Shown here in pieces: positions 1 to 13,000 of a stretch of DNA of 64,000 nt (the stretch's first letter is position 1; every line of letters starts with the position of its first letter). The notes beneath the pieces are model-generated. The model saw nothing but the letters and a program-made list of their open reading frames with translations, had not been told where the DNA came from and searched no databases. Origin of the DNA: Paracentrotus lividus (lineage: Eukaryota > Echinodermata > Echinoidea > Camarodonta > Echinidae); NCBI GenBank assembly GCA_940671915.1, contig CALNVZ010002100.1:12383950-12447949 (forward strand). The letters are read 5' to 3'. The position numbers were made by a program, and so were the translations under genes.

Positions 1-950
1 CTTAGTAAGTAAATGATATTTATTACATAGACCGGAATGGGGAGAATAGACTCGAAAATATAAGATCATAGTAATGGACATAAAATGAACAGAGGGGGCA
101 ATTTGTGTACATATTCAGAACACTATCTAATATATTGGTCATGTGCTATTGTGTACAACTCGTAATAAATTTCGATAAAAGAGAAACAAGAGTATAGTTC
201 ATTGAAAGTTTCAGAAACAAAAGTATCAAGTATGTTTTATTTAATAATAGATAGAAAAACAATCGCTGATTCGAAATTATCGGCATAAGCATGATCATGA
301 TATTAAAGAAGTTAAAGAAAAAGTGAGGTCATGGGTAGAGAGGAGATCAAAAAACACACACAAGCTCTCAACTTAAAATAAAAGTGGAGATTTAATGACA
401 AATATTTCAGGATAAGTTGCAGTAGGCAGTGCGATCATGCTCATGCGGTCCATCAGATGATAGAAATCTGAACATGGTGATCTGCTAAGGTGAGAGATCG
501 AGCTGATGTCAATTAGAGAGATGATTATAATAACATGTAATTATTCGTGGTATTTCATTCATATGCTTATTTACTATATATTTAGAGCCAAGTTCCTGTT
601 GCCTTGACGCATACAGTGTAGGCCTATTTAGTACACGTGTATCTTTACTTCACCCTCACTGATTATCAAATAGAATTTAAGGAACATGAAAATGATGTAT
701 ACTTATTGCACTCTTTGTTTTTATGTTCTAGTGCAATCACCAATTTATGACGTGATACAGTGAAAGCACATTCATTTATTTACATAAGAGAGGAGGATAT
801 ATTTAATTATGTTTTACTTATTTTTAGAAAGCGAGCATAATATAAACACCAGCTATAGCTAATGATAAAATTTTGTTCAATGTCACCAACTTCAGGATAC
901 ACCATACCATAGTACTGACAAAAACACACTTTCTTGAGATTTACGCCACA

Positions 951-973
951 GTTATATATATATATATATATAT
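951..973. repeat. (TA)n microsatellite
   Basis: Uninterrupted TA dinucleotide run of about 11 units. No gene context. Confidence 0.9.
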
Positions 974-3900
974 GAGGCAGAAATATGAAAACAAGTTATA
1001 TAGCAATGTAGAAAAGAAAATAGAGAGCCACATTGCTTCATGTCATAGAGTTACTCTAGCTGAATTATTGTTTTTTGTGAAAATATTAACCAATATATTC
1101 TAAACTACTTGGTTCCATAATCAAGTCGAAGTCCTCGCAAACTGCCGATGTCATCCACACGCCTTCATCACCCAACCAGAAAGGTTCATTATCATCATCA
1201 TCACCATCGCTCCATAGCCATCACAGCGCCCCTACATCATCACCGACGAGGGTTAATGCTTTGAGGAGTAGTAGATAGACGCCAGCACTTCAGTTGATAT
1301 ATCGATATGAGGAAGTCTTTTCCTCGAGTTGAAAACAACAGGTATGTTAAATCAAATTTGTTAGATTGAGACAATTCATAATCATCATATAAATCCTTCC
1401 ACATGACAGTTCCTTAAACTGACAGGAAAAGTGAAATTGAGATAATTCTATAAACTAAAACACGTAAGTTGCCTCCAAACCATTTTAATATAAACTCTTA
1501 TGAATGTGTATTGAATCCATTAGTATTCATTATATGTTGAGAGGGAATCCTTCTTAGTCACAATTTTAAACACTGAATTTCACAAGAGAATTTTGGCCCA
1601 ACTTTTGCATAAAGGTCCACGATCCCCATTCCTGGAAAGATGGAATTGCGAGAAGATGAAGTAGTCATTAAAAGTCCAACCAATGAAATTTTGCAAAGTG
1701 GGGTAACGAGTTTCATTGCTTGATCCAATCCGAGTGTCACCATTCCATCCCAGCATGCTCCGCATTAAAGAAGGTTAAAAAATAAACAGGATACTTATGC
1801 CACATCAAAACGAGTAATTATTATCATAAAAATATGCATTTTAATTGTCTGTTGGAATGTACCTGATTATTATAAATATCCATTAGCGATGGCAATTACT
1901 AGTTATATAGAATTCTCAACTAATCAAGACATTGTTTAATGCTTCAATCATTTAGAATGCTTTCCTGGTGAACATAACACTTGAAAGACTTGACTTATCA
2001 TCCACTTAGCTGTAAGCAACAAGATAAGCTCTCATAACCTACCGACATCCCGCCAACCAGGTACATCATTCCTAGTTCGCCCACGAGTCTATTTCATTCA
2101 TCTGGATCCATCTGTGCCTTCAACAAGTAGATAAACAAAAGACAACGGTAAATGACCCTCTAAGGAAGCCGTAGGATCAAGCCTGACCTGAACGGCTGCA
2201 GAGGGAAGTACAAACCCAATGTCAGTTGGGAATTACACCCATCGCCTACACCACTGCCTTACCTGTTGAGAAACCTCCACCTGTATTACCTGGCGCCCAT
2301 CACCACGTCATCCCCAAGCTTCAGGACATAGATGTAACTAGGACACAGTTTCAAAGAATTCAAGTGAATTAAAGTCACTAGAGGAATCCAACAAAATAAC
2401 GCCATGGGGGAATTGGACTCCGAAAAGACCCAGCCCCATGAAGGTGTCGAGTTGACATATTGTTGCCCCCTTTCACGAATTTTTTGCTTTCCTGGTTCTT
2501 CCGACCTACATAGTGATGTCACCTCAGACAATTTTTAGGAAGCCATGGTAAACGATCAATAACACTCATCAATCAATATGGCAATAAATAGGCTTCGAAA
2601 TGATGACCAGTCAGAGCATTAGAAGGCTGTGCGAGAACCTAGAGAGATTAGCGCTAAGGATTGTGTGTTAACAATAGATCCAATCCTATGTCTCTGGCAC
2701 AGCCTTCCAAAACGCCTCTGATGACCAGGCCCAATCAGGATTGGACTTCAAATAAACCACTGACCATAGGTCCATTTGTCTTTTTCTGACAATAACTTTT
2801 CAATATGAGATTTTTTTAAGCTATTATCAAATAACTAGAGAACATTATATAGACATTAAAGAGAGACTATATATATCTACACCCTATTTCCATATAAGAA
2901 CTATAAATGTTAATGAGATATCAGTTATCTCTTCAATTACCTGTGAATTGAAATAATAAGGATCTTATAAAGGCAAGAGGCCAAGGGATACAACAGACTT
3001 GTTAGTATATGTGTACGCCACATTTGTTCTACAAGTGATGATCCTGAGTTTAAAAATAATAATAATATACGATATATGTTGTATATATGTTTAGGATCTG
3101 TAATTTTCTAGGGAGAGTATATTTTTAAAACATGTTACATGTTTATATTGAATAAGCAATAAAAATTACCATAAGAATGAAATCCTTATTCTTAACAACA
3201 AACTAAATATGTTCTCAACAAAACAAACAGTTACACCACCACAGTGGAATTCCGTATGCCTTCTATACACGTCGTACATTAATCCAAGTATAGTAATCTA
3301 TTTGCATGCCATATTAATCAAATGAAATAATGTTAAATTATTGTCTTTCTGTTTGCAATTTATTGGTCATAGTCACTTGAATGCTTCGATTCAAGTATAA
3401 AATGTTTTTATTTAAGCTTTTATTTGTATATCAAATATAGGTTTGGGTCAACAAAACAAGAGACTTTACTGTAGTTAGCGCAGTGTGGGTAGAATTACAA
3501 CTGATTGTTGATTTAAAACGTCCAATGAAAAGGGGGGTTTTAAAAGGAACATATCTAAACTATTTGATTAATCAAAGGTAGCCTTTGGAAAATCTGACAC
3601 TTTGCACAGGTCTCGTGACACATATATTTAACAATCATAATTTATACAGAAGTCATTTTGGGATAAATGAAGATGTGCTTAATTTGTGTGTAATTTACGG
3701 TATCGTTCATTCAATAAAAATTATCTTATCCTTACATGTAACATGAAAGATAAAAAATTAATTCTATTAACTACTCATGCTATGGGTCCACTTGTGCAAC
3801 TATTTTTACATAATTTCAAAGTGGTCGGGGTCTTCCCGTCAATTTTTTAATTTCGAGGTATGGAGTCATTAGACGCATGTTGCAGGTCACCGAATGTTAC

Positions 3901-5771
3901 AACAGTCTACATAGTACAATGTCAGCAGTAAATCAATTGAGTAAGACATCTATGGGTTTCCATTGTAACCTAATATGATTGTTAATATTTCGTGAACTTT
4001 GACCCTTTCCCCCAGGGGAACCAATTTAATTCCACAAGGATTCTTCCCAGGCCACTTGCTGGATGGAAATCAAGGCAGAGGCAAAAGGGCTTGCGTTAAC
4101 AGGTCTTTGATAATTTCAGGAGAGAACTTGACTCTCGACGCTGCTATTTTTCTGCAAGAAAGGCGTTAGGTACAATCATCATATTTAAATATACCAACAG
4201 AAAATACAACAGTCACATTACAAATCGCATTTTCCAATTGAGATTTTGCCTTGTGTGGGCATTGTGGAAGTTTACGTTTTTTTTCATTCGCAATTCATGA
4301 TAGGGCCAGAATTTTTCTAGTTATAATCAGCTGATATCATCCGGATTCCACAATATTGGAGGCCTACAGGTCTGTATCAAGTAAAAAAATGGTACAAGTA
4401 AGAAACCAGTTTTTTTTATAAGTATGAAGATTAGTCACAAACCTTGTAAATGCTTTCTATTTCCATAAAGCGGAAAATAGCTTTCTTTTCTTGTGCAATT
4501 TTTTTTACACTTCCTTTTCTGCTGTAGATTTCTTGAGGATATGATTAGTTTTTCTAACAATCAATGAAAATATCGGTTTTGTGCACCCCGTGTCCATGCC
4601 TTTGTGTAGTTGTAGGGGTTTCGGGATATAAAGCTGCAAAAATGACCATGAAACCAAGCAATAGTGTGTGTAAATTAAGTGTCTCTTCTTCGTCACCAAA
4701 AACTAACATAACTTGTGAATAAAATGTGTATTGTTACCTTACGCCTACATGTACAATATGCTACGTATTTGTTGTATTTCCAATGGGGAATTTATTGGGC
4801 ACTCTTCTCCAATTTCTTTAATTGAGCTTTGTGGGAAATTATGTCCATTGCCTGTATTAGGGCTCTTACTGGACTTTTTAATTACTTTTGCAAAGAAGGA
4901 ATAGAGGAACAACATCTGGTGAAAGGAGATAGGAAAGGATTGTCCCATATCTTTATATTCCTGTTTTGTCTTTCATGCAGCATGTTTTCTAATTTTGTTT
5001 AACATACTTGTATAATGTATGTATGCAAAAATAATTGCTTTTAAAGGTATCATGTAAAACAAAAGGACTGTTCTGTCATATTCATCAGAAGTGATAGGGA
5101 AATGTGATTCGATTGCCATAAAGTGATTGAAACACCCGTCATGTATCATTTTACAGGTTTTTAAAAAATTGGATTTCTAATATTTTTTCATTTATATTTG
5201 ATTTTCATTGGGAACCGCCTCACTAAGGTTTGATCATCGCACCACACAAAGTTGAAACATGTCCTGTTAAATTGTAACATTGTAAGTGGCGTGTTTTCAC
5301 AACGATAATACCGGCGCACTTCGATCTTTACGAAGGGGCCCAGTCCATAACAAGGAATCCAAATGTGTGGACCATCAACTTTTTCCCCAAGAACATTGTT
5401 AAGGTTGAACCTCCTTTTCAAATTGCCCCTCATATTCACAATTGCTTATTGAAATTTTGGATTTTTGTTAGGGAATTTGCGATGATGAAGTACAAAAAGA
5501 GATTTTCACAGGGTGAAAGGTGAGTATTATAATCTGAATGGAACAACCGATCCATACAATTAATGTATTAGAGGGCATGTGAAACGTTGGTGTTAGCAAT
5601 GTAGAATATAACGTAGACAGGGACCCTTGATCCTTTAGGATTTTATCTTGTTCTAGCTTTGATATCAGCGAGGCATTGCCAATGGTCCCAAAATCTGTCT
5701 TTTTTTACTCAGAAAGGTCGCTGTAGTTTCGGCCGGGACCGTCTCCCGACCTAAGATAGAAATTTCGTATC

Positions 5772-5921
5772 CGCGACGGATAAAATAGTATTAGAGACGT
5801 CTCGGAGACGTCCTCTGAATTTCGGAGACGGATTTTTTTTTCTTCATAAATTGTCGCGGAGACGTCTCGGAGACGTCTCCATGATATTGGAGACGTCTCT
5901 AATACTTTTTATCCGTCGCGG
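5772..5921. mobile_element. palindromic MITE with GAGACGTCTC core repeats
   Basis: The left end CCGCGACGGATAAAATAGTA is mirrored at the right end as TACTTTTTATCCGTCGCGG. Each inner flank carries AGAGACGTCT, and the interior repeats GGAGACGTCT several times. The whole 150 bp can fold into one long hairpin. No coding potential, so it would need a transposase in trans. The same GACGTCTC vocabulary recurs at 6516-6790. Confidence 0.7.
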
Positions 5922-6039
5922 AGACGTCTCCTCGAAAGTGGATACCACCCTCAGTTATCAGCAACCAGCTAGCGCTTTAATAGAAATGTATACAGGCGAG
6001 CTTTAGGGGCTGAGAGGTATGAAGAAAAAAAGGGCTATG

Positions 6040-6299
6040 GGTGCTATCTCACTTCGCGGAAACAAAATTGAGACAGATTTGCCCGCATGGCATTGCACTA
6101 GATCTGTCTCTGCGGACAGATTTGTGGTGGGCTACAGGCCCTACAGGAGACAGATCTAGTACAATGGCATGCTGGCTAATCCGTCCTTTGTACTACCTAA
6201 CCTTTTGTATGTGGGACAAAAGATTTTGTCGCGGAAAGAGGAGACAATGCATGTTAGCAAATCTGTCTCAATTTGTTTTCCGCGAAGTGAGATAGCACC
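6040..6299. mobile_element. 260-bp MITE with about 40-bp terminal inverted repeats and TATG duplication
   Basis: The left end reads GGTGCTATCTCACTTCGCGG and the right end is its reverse complement, CCGCGAAGTGAGATAGCACC. The pairing continues inward through a GAGACAGATTT segment. TATG lies immediately outside both ends, consistent with a 4-bp target-site duplication. The interior has a second inverted pair around AGATCTGTCTC/GAGACAGATCT. Non-coding. Confidence 0.8.
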
Positions 6300-6515
6300 T
6301 ATGTATCCACGGTATGACATCCTTTATGCAAGATGACAAAAGCGGGGTTTGCGCATTTGATTGCATTCCGCATACTATACGTCTTGTTCTTATACAGTGC
6401 GTCCCAAGAAAGAGTAAAGCAAACTTTGAGATTTACACATTAAGATTGCATGTCTTATGTGTTTAATGATTAGGAATATGTATTATTTATTTAATTATCA
6501 TCATGACGCAGAATA

Positions 6516-6790
6516 ATCTCACTTCGCGGTAATTACTTTGACACTTCTTTGAAACTACTTTGAGACGGATTTGGGCCTACTTTGAGACGGTTTTGAAACT
6601 ACTTGGAGACGGTTATGAAACTGTTGCTGAGATGTCTCCTTAGTCCCTGCAACGTTTCATGAGTCGCGGAAAGTACTTTGAGACAGTTTATGAAAATTGT
6701 CGTGGAGACATCTCCGAGACGTTTCCGCGACGGAATTAGGTATCGGAGACGTCTCTAATACTTTTATCCGTCGCAGCGACGGAGTGAGAT
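6516..6790. mobile_element. MITE related to the two upstream palindromic elements
   Basis: Starts ATCTCACTTCGCGG and ends GCGACGGAGTGAGAT. The interior repeats ACTTTGAGACGG about four times and ends with GGAGACGTCTCTAATACTTTTATCC in two overlapping blocks, the signature of the 5772-5921 element. It therefore combines the outer end of one neighbour with the inner end of the other, suggesting one family with shuffled ends. Confidence 0.6.
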
Positions 6791-8204
6791 ACACAGTATA
6801 ACGAACTTGTACCTGTTCAATCATGGATGACTGAGCACTTGAACTTTTATTGGCTGCTTGGCGTACGCTGGTTTCTGCTTCGGCGTGTGTATCAGGCGGT
6901 AGACGGTTGAGGGTTCGGTGGGTATACGGTTAGGAGCGGGGGGGGGCCGCTTGATGTGAGAGGGGTGGTGGGGGGTACATACATGAGGGATATAGGTGGT
7001 ATTTCATATTCGCCATAACCATGAAGAATAGGCCATAATTTCTTCTTCTTTTAAACAAAATAAAGTGCAAGTAGAAAGATTGATAGCCAAATCCTCATCA
7101 TTCAAATTCAAAACACTTTCAATCTCGCGGCGTTTGAACATAGATTATATTAATATATAAATACCCCCGCAAAATGCAGAATGCCTCTAAGGTGAGAGAA
7201 AGCACTACTGAAAAAGAAGAGATATCACCAAAACATATTTAATTATTAAAGTTAACTTAAAATGATGAACTTTCTATCGCAACATTTGCTCACGGCTAAA
7301 GAACAATTTGGGTTAAAATTTTGAGATGAAATGTATATTTTCTAATGAGTTAATACTTTAACTCTGCATATTTTATATTTTAAAAAAAAAAAATGCAAGA
7401 TAATTTCTCAATGATGCAGATTTGAAATTTCTTTGATCCTAATCTAACTTGGCTATCATAAAAAAAGAATTTGGATAATTGAAAAGCTTTTTTCTATGTT
7501 ATTCTAAAAATCGGATGATTATATCGGCATATTTCACACTCATTAATGTTTAGAACATTCTATAATAAGATGATTACAGAAATATTCCATTTTTGTACTT
7601 GATACTTTTCTAACTTCTGTTTTCACTTCAATCCATATCAATTCACCACAAACCCATCTAATCAAATACCTATTTAATTCTGCACACGGGTGCGCATGAA
7701 GATTTTACATGGAGTAAATTGTAACAATGTTAAAGGATGGGTGTAAATACCTAACGATAAGTGTACACTCAATCTGTCGGTTTATGTAAAATTTTAGGAA
7801 TATCGATCCTTTAAAAGACAGCGTTATAGAGTAGAGACTATACATTATTTTTAATCTTGGATTACATATTATTTTTTTTATTTTACGCCACCTAGCAAAA
7901 TAAGCAGGAGTGGATTTATAATAATAGGATTGAGGAAGAAAATATGTTGAATAGTTTTGAAGTAAAGATCGGGAAAAGAGTTAAGGTGTGAGGCACTGTG
8001 TTGTGATATTGAGGGAGGTGAGAACGGTATGTGTCGAATTGGATTTCGGTGTAGCAAGAATAAGGTATTAAGCACTACTATCATGAACCATTTTTGCATC
8101 GGGAACATAAATGTATTTAAACCAAGATTCCCCGCGCGTGCGGGGACCGCATGGAATGCCGCATTTATTGGGTTTGGTTCTTTTGATGTATTAACATATA
8201 ATTA

Positions 8205-8710
8205 TAATCTAAAATTTATAATAAAAAAAAATTAATTAAATAAATTAATTATAACTTATACTATAAACTTAATATAATAATATTTATATTATATTATACT
8301 TTAAAGTTATATTAATTTCTATGATAATTATAACTCTAATTATATTTAAATTTAAATTACTTTTTCTTAATTATAAACTTATTTCTAATTTTATTATAAC
8401 GTAACAATTTCCTCCAAAAATATTTTTTATATTTTATAACTTTTATCTATTCTCTTTTAAATCTTTTTTAAACCCCTGCTATTTTTCACACTTTAATCTC
8501 TCAATTTAAACTCTTTTCCATCCTTTTTCTATGCAAATAATCATTTTTACACACTCCTTTTCCTTTACTAACATATCATTTTTTTATTATTTATCTATTT
8601 TTAAATAAATCCCTCCATAAATTCTAACTTCTATATATTTCCTCCTTCTATCCATTTAAAACACTCTATTTATAATATAGCACTCTACTTCTTCTGCCTT
8701 TTACTATCAA
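8205..8710. repeat. very AT-rich low-complexity stretch
   Basis: Dominated by TTAATTATAA-like words followed by a pyrimidine-rich TTTTAAATC/TCTATTT segment. No open frame of note and no inverted ends seen. Confidence 0.6.
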
Positions 8711-10016
8711 TATTTATTTTTTGCAATAATTATTCAAACAATGCCCCTCAAAACAGTCGATAACAACTTGTATAATACATGATGAAAATAATGTGCATTA
8801 TTTTATGTAACTTTAGAAAAAAAAATCTGTAAATAATTCACCACACCATCTACCCTCTTTAAATGACATTTATTGATTGTGCCAATTACAAAAGCATAAT
8901 GATTTAGATATCGTAAGCGTTAACTCAATTTTCCTTTTCAAGATGTAAAATAATATAAGCTTGCTTTTTCATAATTTTTTTCCAAAATTGCTCTATTTAT
9001 TTGACAACTTCTTCTATAGTTGCATTTTTTTCAAAGTGCTGATCACATATAACTCAGACAACAAATATGTTCATATACTGCTCATATAATACTCTATTTC
9101 CTTTGAAATATATCCCAGAAAATTAGCAGGAATGCTTCCGCTGATGCAATATTTGGAAATTGGGATGGGGGAAGACACAAATTAAAAAATATCCTTTTAT
9201 TTGGAGGGTGTTCCGCCTTTAAAAAAATCTTTTCTTTGTATGTTTAGCTCCTCTTCTCATCAAACAAAAACTTCATATTTCAAATATCTATATTCATAAA
9301 TCTCTTTGGACCATATAGTTCAATTGCAGGCCGTATGTGGGCAATCATGCTATGTCAATATGTTTTAACAACATTTTCTAGAACAGTCCTTTTGTGAAGT
9401 TATATTTGCTGTTTATTCACCATGTTCGACATTGTTACTGCACATAGAGGGGTCGTCCTTTGATTTCAATGTTTAATCTTGAAACATGAACTTTGTGACA
9501 TAATTACTTATGCACGTATAAAGCTGGACAATAATAGATTAATCATGCAGAATGAACAGAAATGCGCCATTGTTGTAATTTTTTTATAAACAATCCGAAT
9601 GAAATAAACCCATGAAAGATGAAATAATCATCCAAGATTTAAATTATAGATTTATACAATCTTCCAAGAAACGGTACTTCAACATCCAGAATGCAAAGGA
9701 AAATACATTCCTTGTTGAAACGTGGGGCAAGACTTAACGTTTATCATACGCAGTAACAACTGACAAGGGTTATTTATTTGGTACTACAATACAATGACAT
9801 ATGTAACATAATACTTCGTCATTCGGCAAAATTTGAATAAACTTTCGAATCGGCTGACTTCATGAAAATAGTGAAAAACATTTATAGTTTGGTACAGATG
9901 TCAAACTTATCTTCTTGTCAGGCTAACAGGATCTATCAAGTATTTCCTTTCAGGAAAGTTAACTAGTGAGCACCTTTGGTCAAACTTTTGTTTTCAATGT
10001 TTTCATTTCTAAACAG

Positions 10017-13000
10017 CCAATGCAACCGATGAGGAAATCAATATGGAATTTCGCGCCCGGATACAAGAGGTAGGTTTAAAGCCCCAAATCTGTTTCTCAG
10101 GTTCATTGTATTTTTTTTTTAAAGGCAAAGGGTCTCTTTGCATCTTGATGAGAAGCTAATTAGCGGTGAAAAAACGATACCATGAGCACCATCCCAATAA
10201 TCTACTCAGCTTTTTGCTTCACACTTAAAACCTTGTATAATTTTGTAATGAAAAAAAGTAGAAGATGATTTCTAGTACATTCGTTAGATTATGATACCTC
10301 TTTTTGTATATTATGGCTACCTTTAATTCATCATCTTAGAAATATAAGGAATGTATCACATCGAGAATTTGATTTTTTTTTTTCATGTATTGACATGTAT
10401 TTTCTTTTCACATGAACAAACGGTTAATTTTAGGGGACAGGAGGTAGACATCTAAACTTGTTTTGATTTGTTTTGTTGGTTGTTTCTCCCAAAATTATGA
10501 AGAAAACAAAATTCGAGCGCGACTATTATATTGATGAACTCCCAATGTATATATTGTGTTCTGATATGATCGACCCAGGTTGGTGAATGAACTCTGGGAA
10601 AGATAATCATTTTGGGGTGTAGGAATTAAGTTTACCACTTCTTCCTCAGGATGTCAGAACAAATGGTAATCCTCGTTTCCCTCTTTAAGAAAGCAGTGGT
10701 TGAGGTATCACAGCCGAATTGCCCTCATGATAGTTTAGTGATACAGGTATTGGTGATCAATGGTTCCTGTTGCAGAGTTTAGGGTTAGGGATAAAATATT
10801 AGTGATCCTTTTTTTTCTTCTAATTTATCATCTTGGAAACTTAAGGAATACTGCACGTGTACAGGGAGGATGTTGTATAATAGGATGCGGGACTACAATG
10901 TAGGTTCTTAATACCAGAGGTCTCTTGGTTCCTGTTCCAGAGTTTGAATTATCACCCACGTCCTTCCGGTTCAGATTCTGCTGACTCAGAACGGACCAAC
11001 AATTGAATCCTCGAGAAAAAGGGCATTTTGTTTGACCTAGTAGCTGTAATGGTTCTTTTAAAGAAGAAGATTTAGACATATGACTTCCCACTGACTAAAG
11101 ATACGAAAACAAAGACATTATCCCTCATCTAAAACCCCTTACTTTCCCAAAGTGATGTTTATGAAGAGTAATTTAAATGGCACTAAAAATAGAATACCTC
11201 ATTAGCAATAAACCAATGAAAGAACTAAAATCAAGAGAACTACACGGATTTCGGGGGGGNNNNNNNNNNNNNNNNNNNNNNNNNGGGGGGGGTTGATCAG
11301 GAATGTACAACAAACATGTTTGTTAGAGCCCTTTGCGTGGTGGATTGACCACGAAACAAATAGCCAATACTGTAATTTTGTTAATAGACTAGTATTTCAA
11401 TGAAAGATTTTATTCAATTATTCATAAAACAAAAGTAAATCCTTATTTTATATTTACGTCCTAGATCCAAGGGCTGTCATGTTTCCTCCGTGGTCCAAGT
11501 GTGATCGGATTCACGGGATCATGGGATTCCTGTTGCAGTTCATTGGCCCCCTCGCCATCGCCCCAACCATCGGTCTCATAGGATTGTCACTGTTCAAGAA
11601 GGAGCTCGACAGGCCTCGTCCACTGGGAATATCATGGATGTAAGTCATAAAGTAGAGGGGGGGGTGAGGTGAGGGAAGGGGGCATCGGTCTCATCGGACT
11701 CCTCACTGTCATAATTTAATGAAAGACGCTTGATGTGCGTCCGTCCACCTAGGGCATTTCGTGGATGTAACTCTCAAAGGGGGAGAATGGGGTAAGAGGA
11801 GGGGATTGGGGCACCTGGACAGTCTCATGGACGCTTCTGCATTAGATATATAAAAAAAAAAACAGCTCGTCAGGCATCCGTCCGCACTGGACATTTATGG
11901 ATGTAAGTTTTGAAAGGGGTGGGTAGGGTGAGATGGTGACAATCAATCCCATCGGGACTGTCTTCAAAGAAGCAACCCGATAAGGATTGTAAGTGGTTTC
12001 ATTGACGTTCTTTTTCTTTTTGTCATTACCACCTGACCCGTTATTTCGTAAAAAACGTTTACAAAAATTCGCTAACATTCGCAAATGACAGAGGCGAATA
12101 TTGAACCCAGAGGGCGTTTCACAAAGTCATTCGTAAAAGTTATGAATGACTTCTACGAACGACTGGAACATGTTTTTTTTTAGTGCTATGCTATATAATA
12201 CCATAATCAATTTAGCAAAAAGGAAATGATCACCAATCGTTCGTAAAGTCATTTCATAACTTACAAACGACTCGTGAAAACACCACCTGATTTCATTTGT
12301 CAACAAATTATCTGCAAAAAAGTAAATTTATTTGAGAGCCGTAAAAACTGTTAACTGTTAAAAACTTTGATGAATCTTGATGGATTCTAAATTTGTCTTA
12401 TCAGACTGTCACTGTAGAAAGAGCAGCAAGACATGCTCCTTTCGCTTGTTATATAGGAAATGAATTGTGTCGAATTGTATAATTTATTGTTGATGACGTT
12501 GACGATAAATTTCACAATACTTTTGGTAAATATTTATTTTTATTTCTCCATCTGTTTTATTTGATCTAGCAGGGTGATGCTGATGATCATTATCTTCTCA
12601 CAGTACTTAGAACGATTCCCGATTCCGTGCTTTTTCATATAATAGGTCCAAAAAGTGTCACGTCACCAAGTTTCTATTTCAAATTATTCCCAGTAAGTAA
12701 ATACCACGATGCTAGAATGTTTAATTTGCAATTTTAGAACTAAGTGTTGCTTACATTAACAGAAAGAGATTGCTCCGAGAATAGAGATAGGGAGGGAAAA
12801 GAGAGAGAGAAGAGAAAGAGAGAGAGAGAAGAGGGGGGGGGGGGGGTGAGATAGTGAAAAGGGTGTAAGTTTAACGTTTTACTTAGTATCGAGTATTTGA
12901 GTATTGAACTTGTGGCAAAAATGATTAAAAACAATCTGAATTTAAACCTGAATTAGAAAATGAATCCGAAATTATCTCTTACCGATGCCGTTCCCAATGA

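Larger units (their letters stand above)
1..10016. other. gene-poor AT-rich flank
   Basis: No coding exon could be recognised here on either strand. The N-terminal exons of the SLC23 gene should lie in this stretch or left of the window, but the conserved first membrane segments could not be found. Short open frames are scattered and have no recognisable domains. The only clear structure is a (TA)n microsatellite at 951-973, three palindromic MITE-like elements at 5772-6790 and an extremely AT-rich stretch at about 8205-8710. Confidence 0.6.

Noticed and set aside
5188-5439. 83-codon minus-strand frame with protein-like composition
   Set aside because: No family recognised, no splice context, no neighbouring coding exon; insufficient support.
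8126-8160. CCCCGCGCGTGCGGGG hairpin resembling a type I-E CRISPR repeat
   Set aside because: Single occurrence, no spacers or second repeat, eukaryotic context; a chance GC hairpin or MITE fragment.
1-10016. Search for the missing SLC23 N-terminal exons (first membrane segments)
   Set aside because: No segment matching the conserved TM1 or glutamine-glycine motif region was found; they may be outside the window or hidden by sequence errors.
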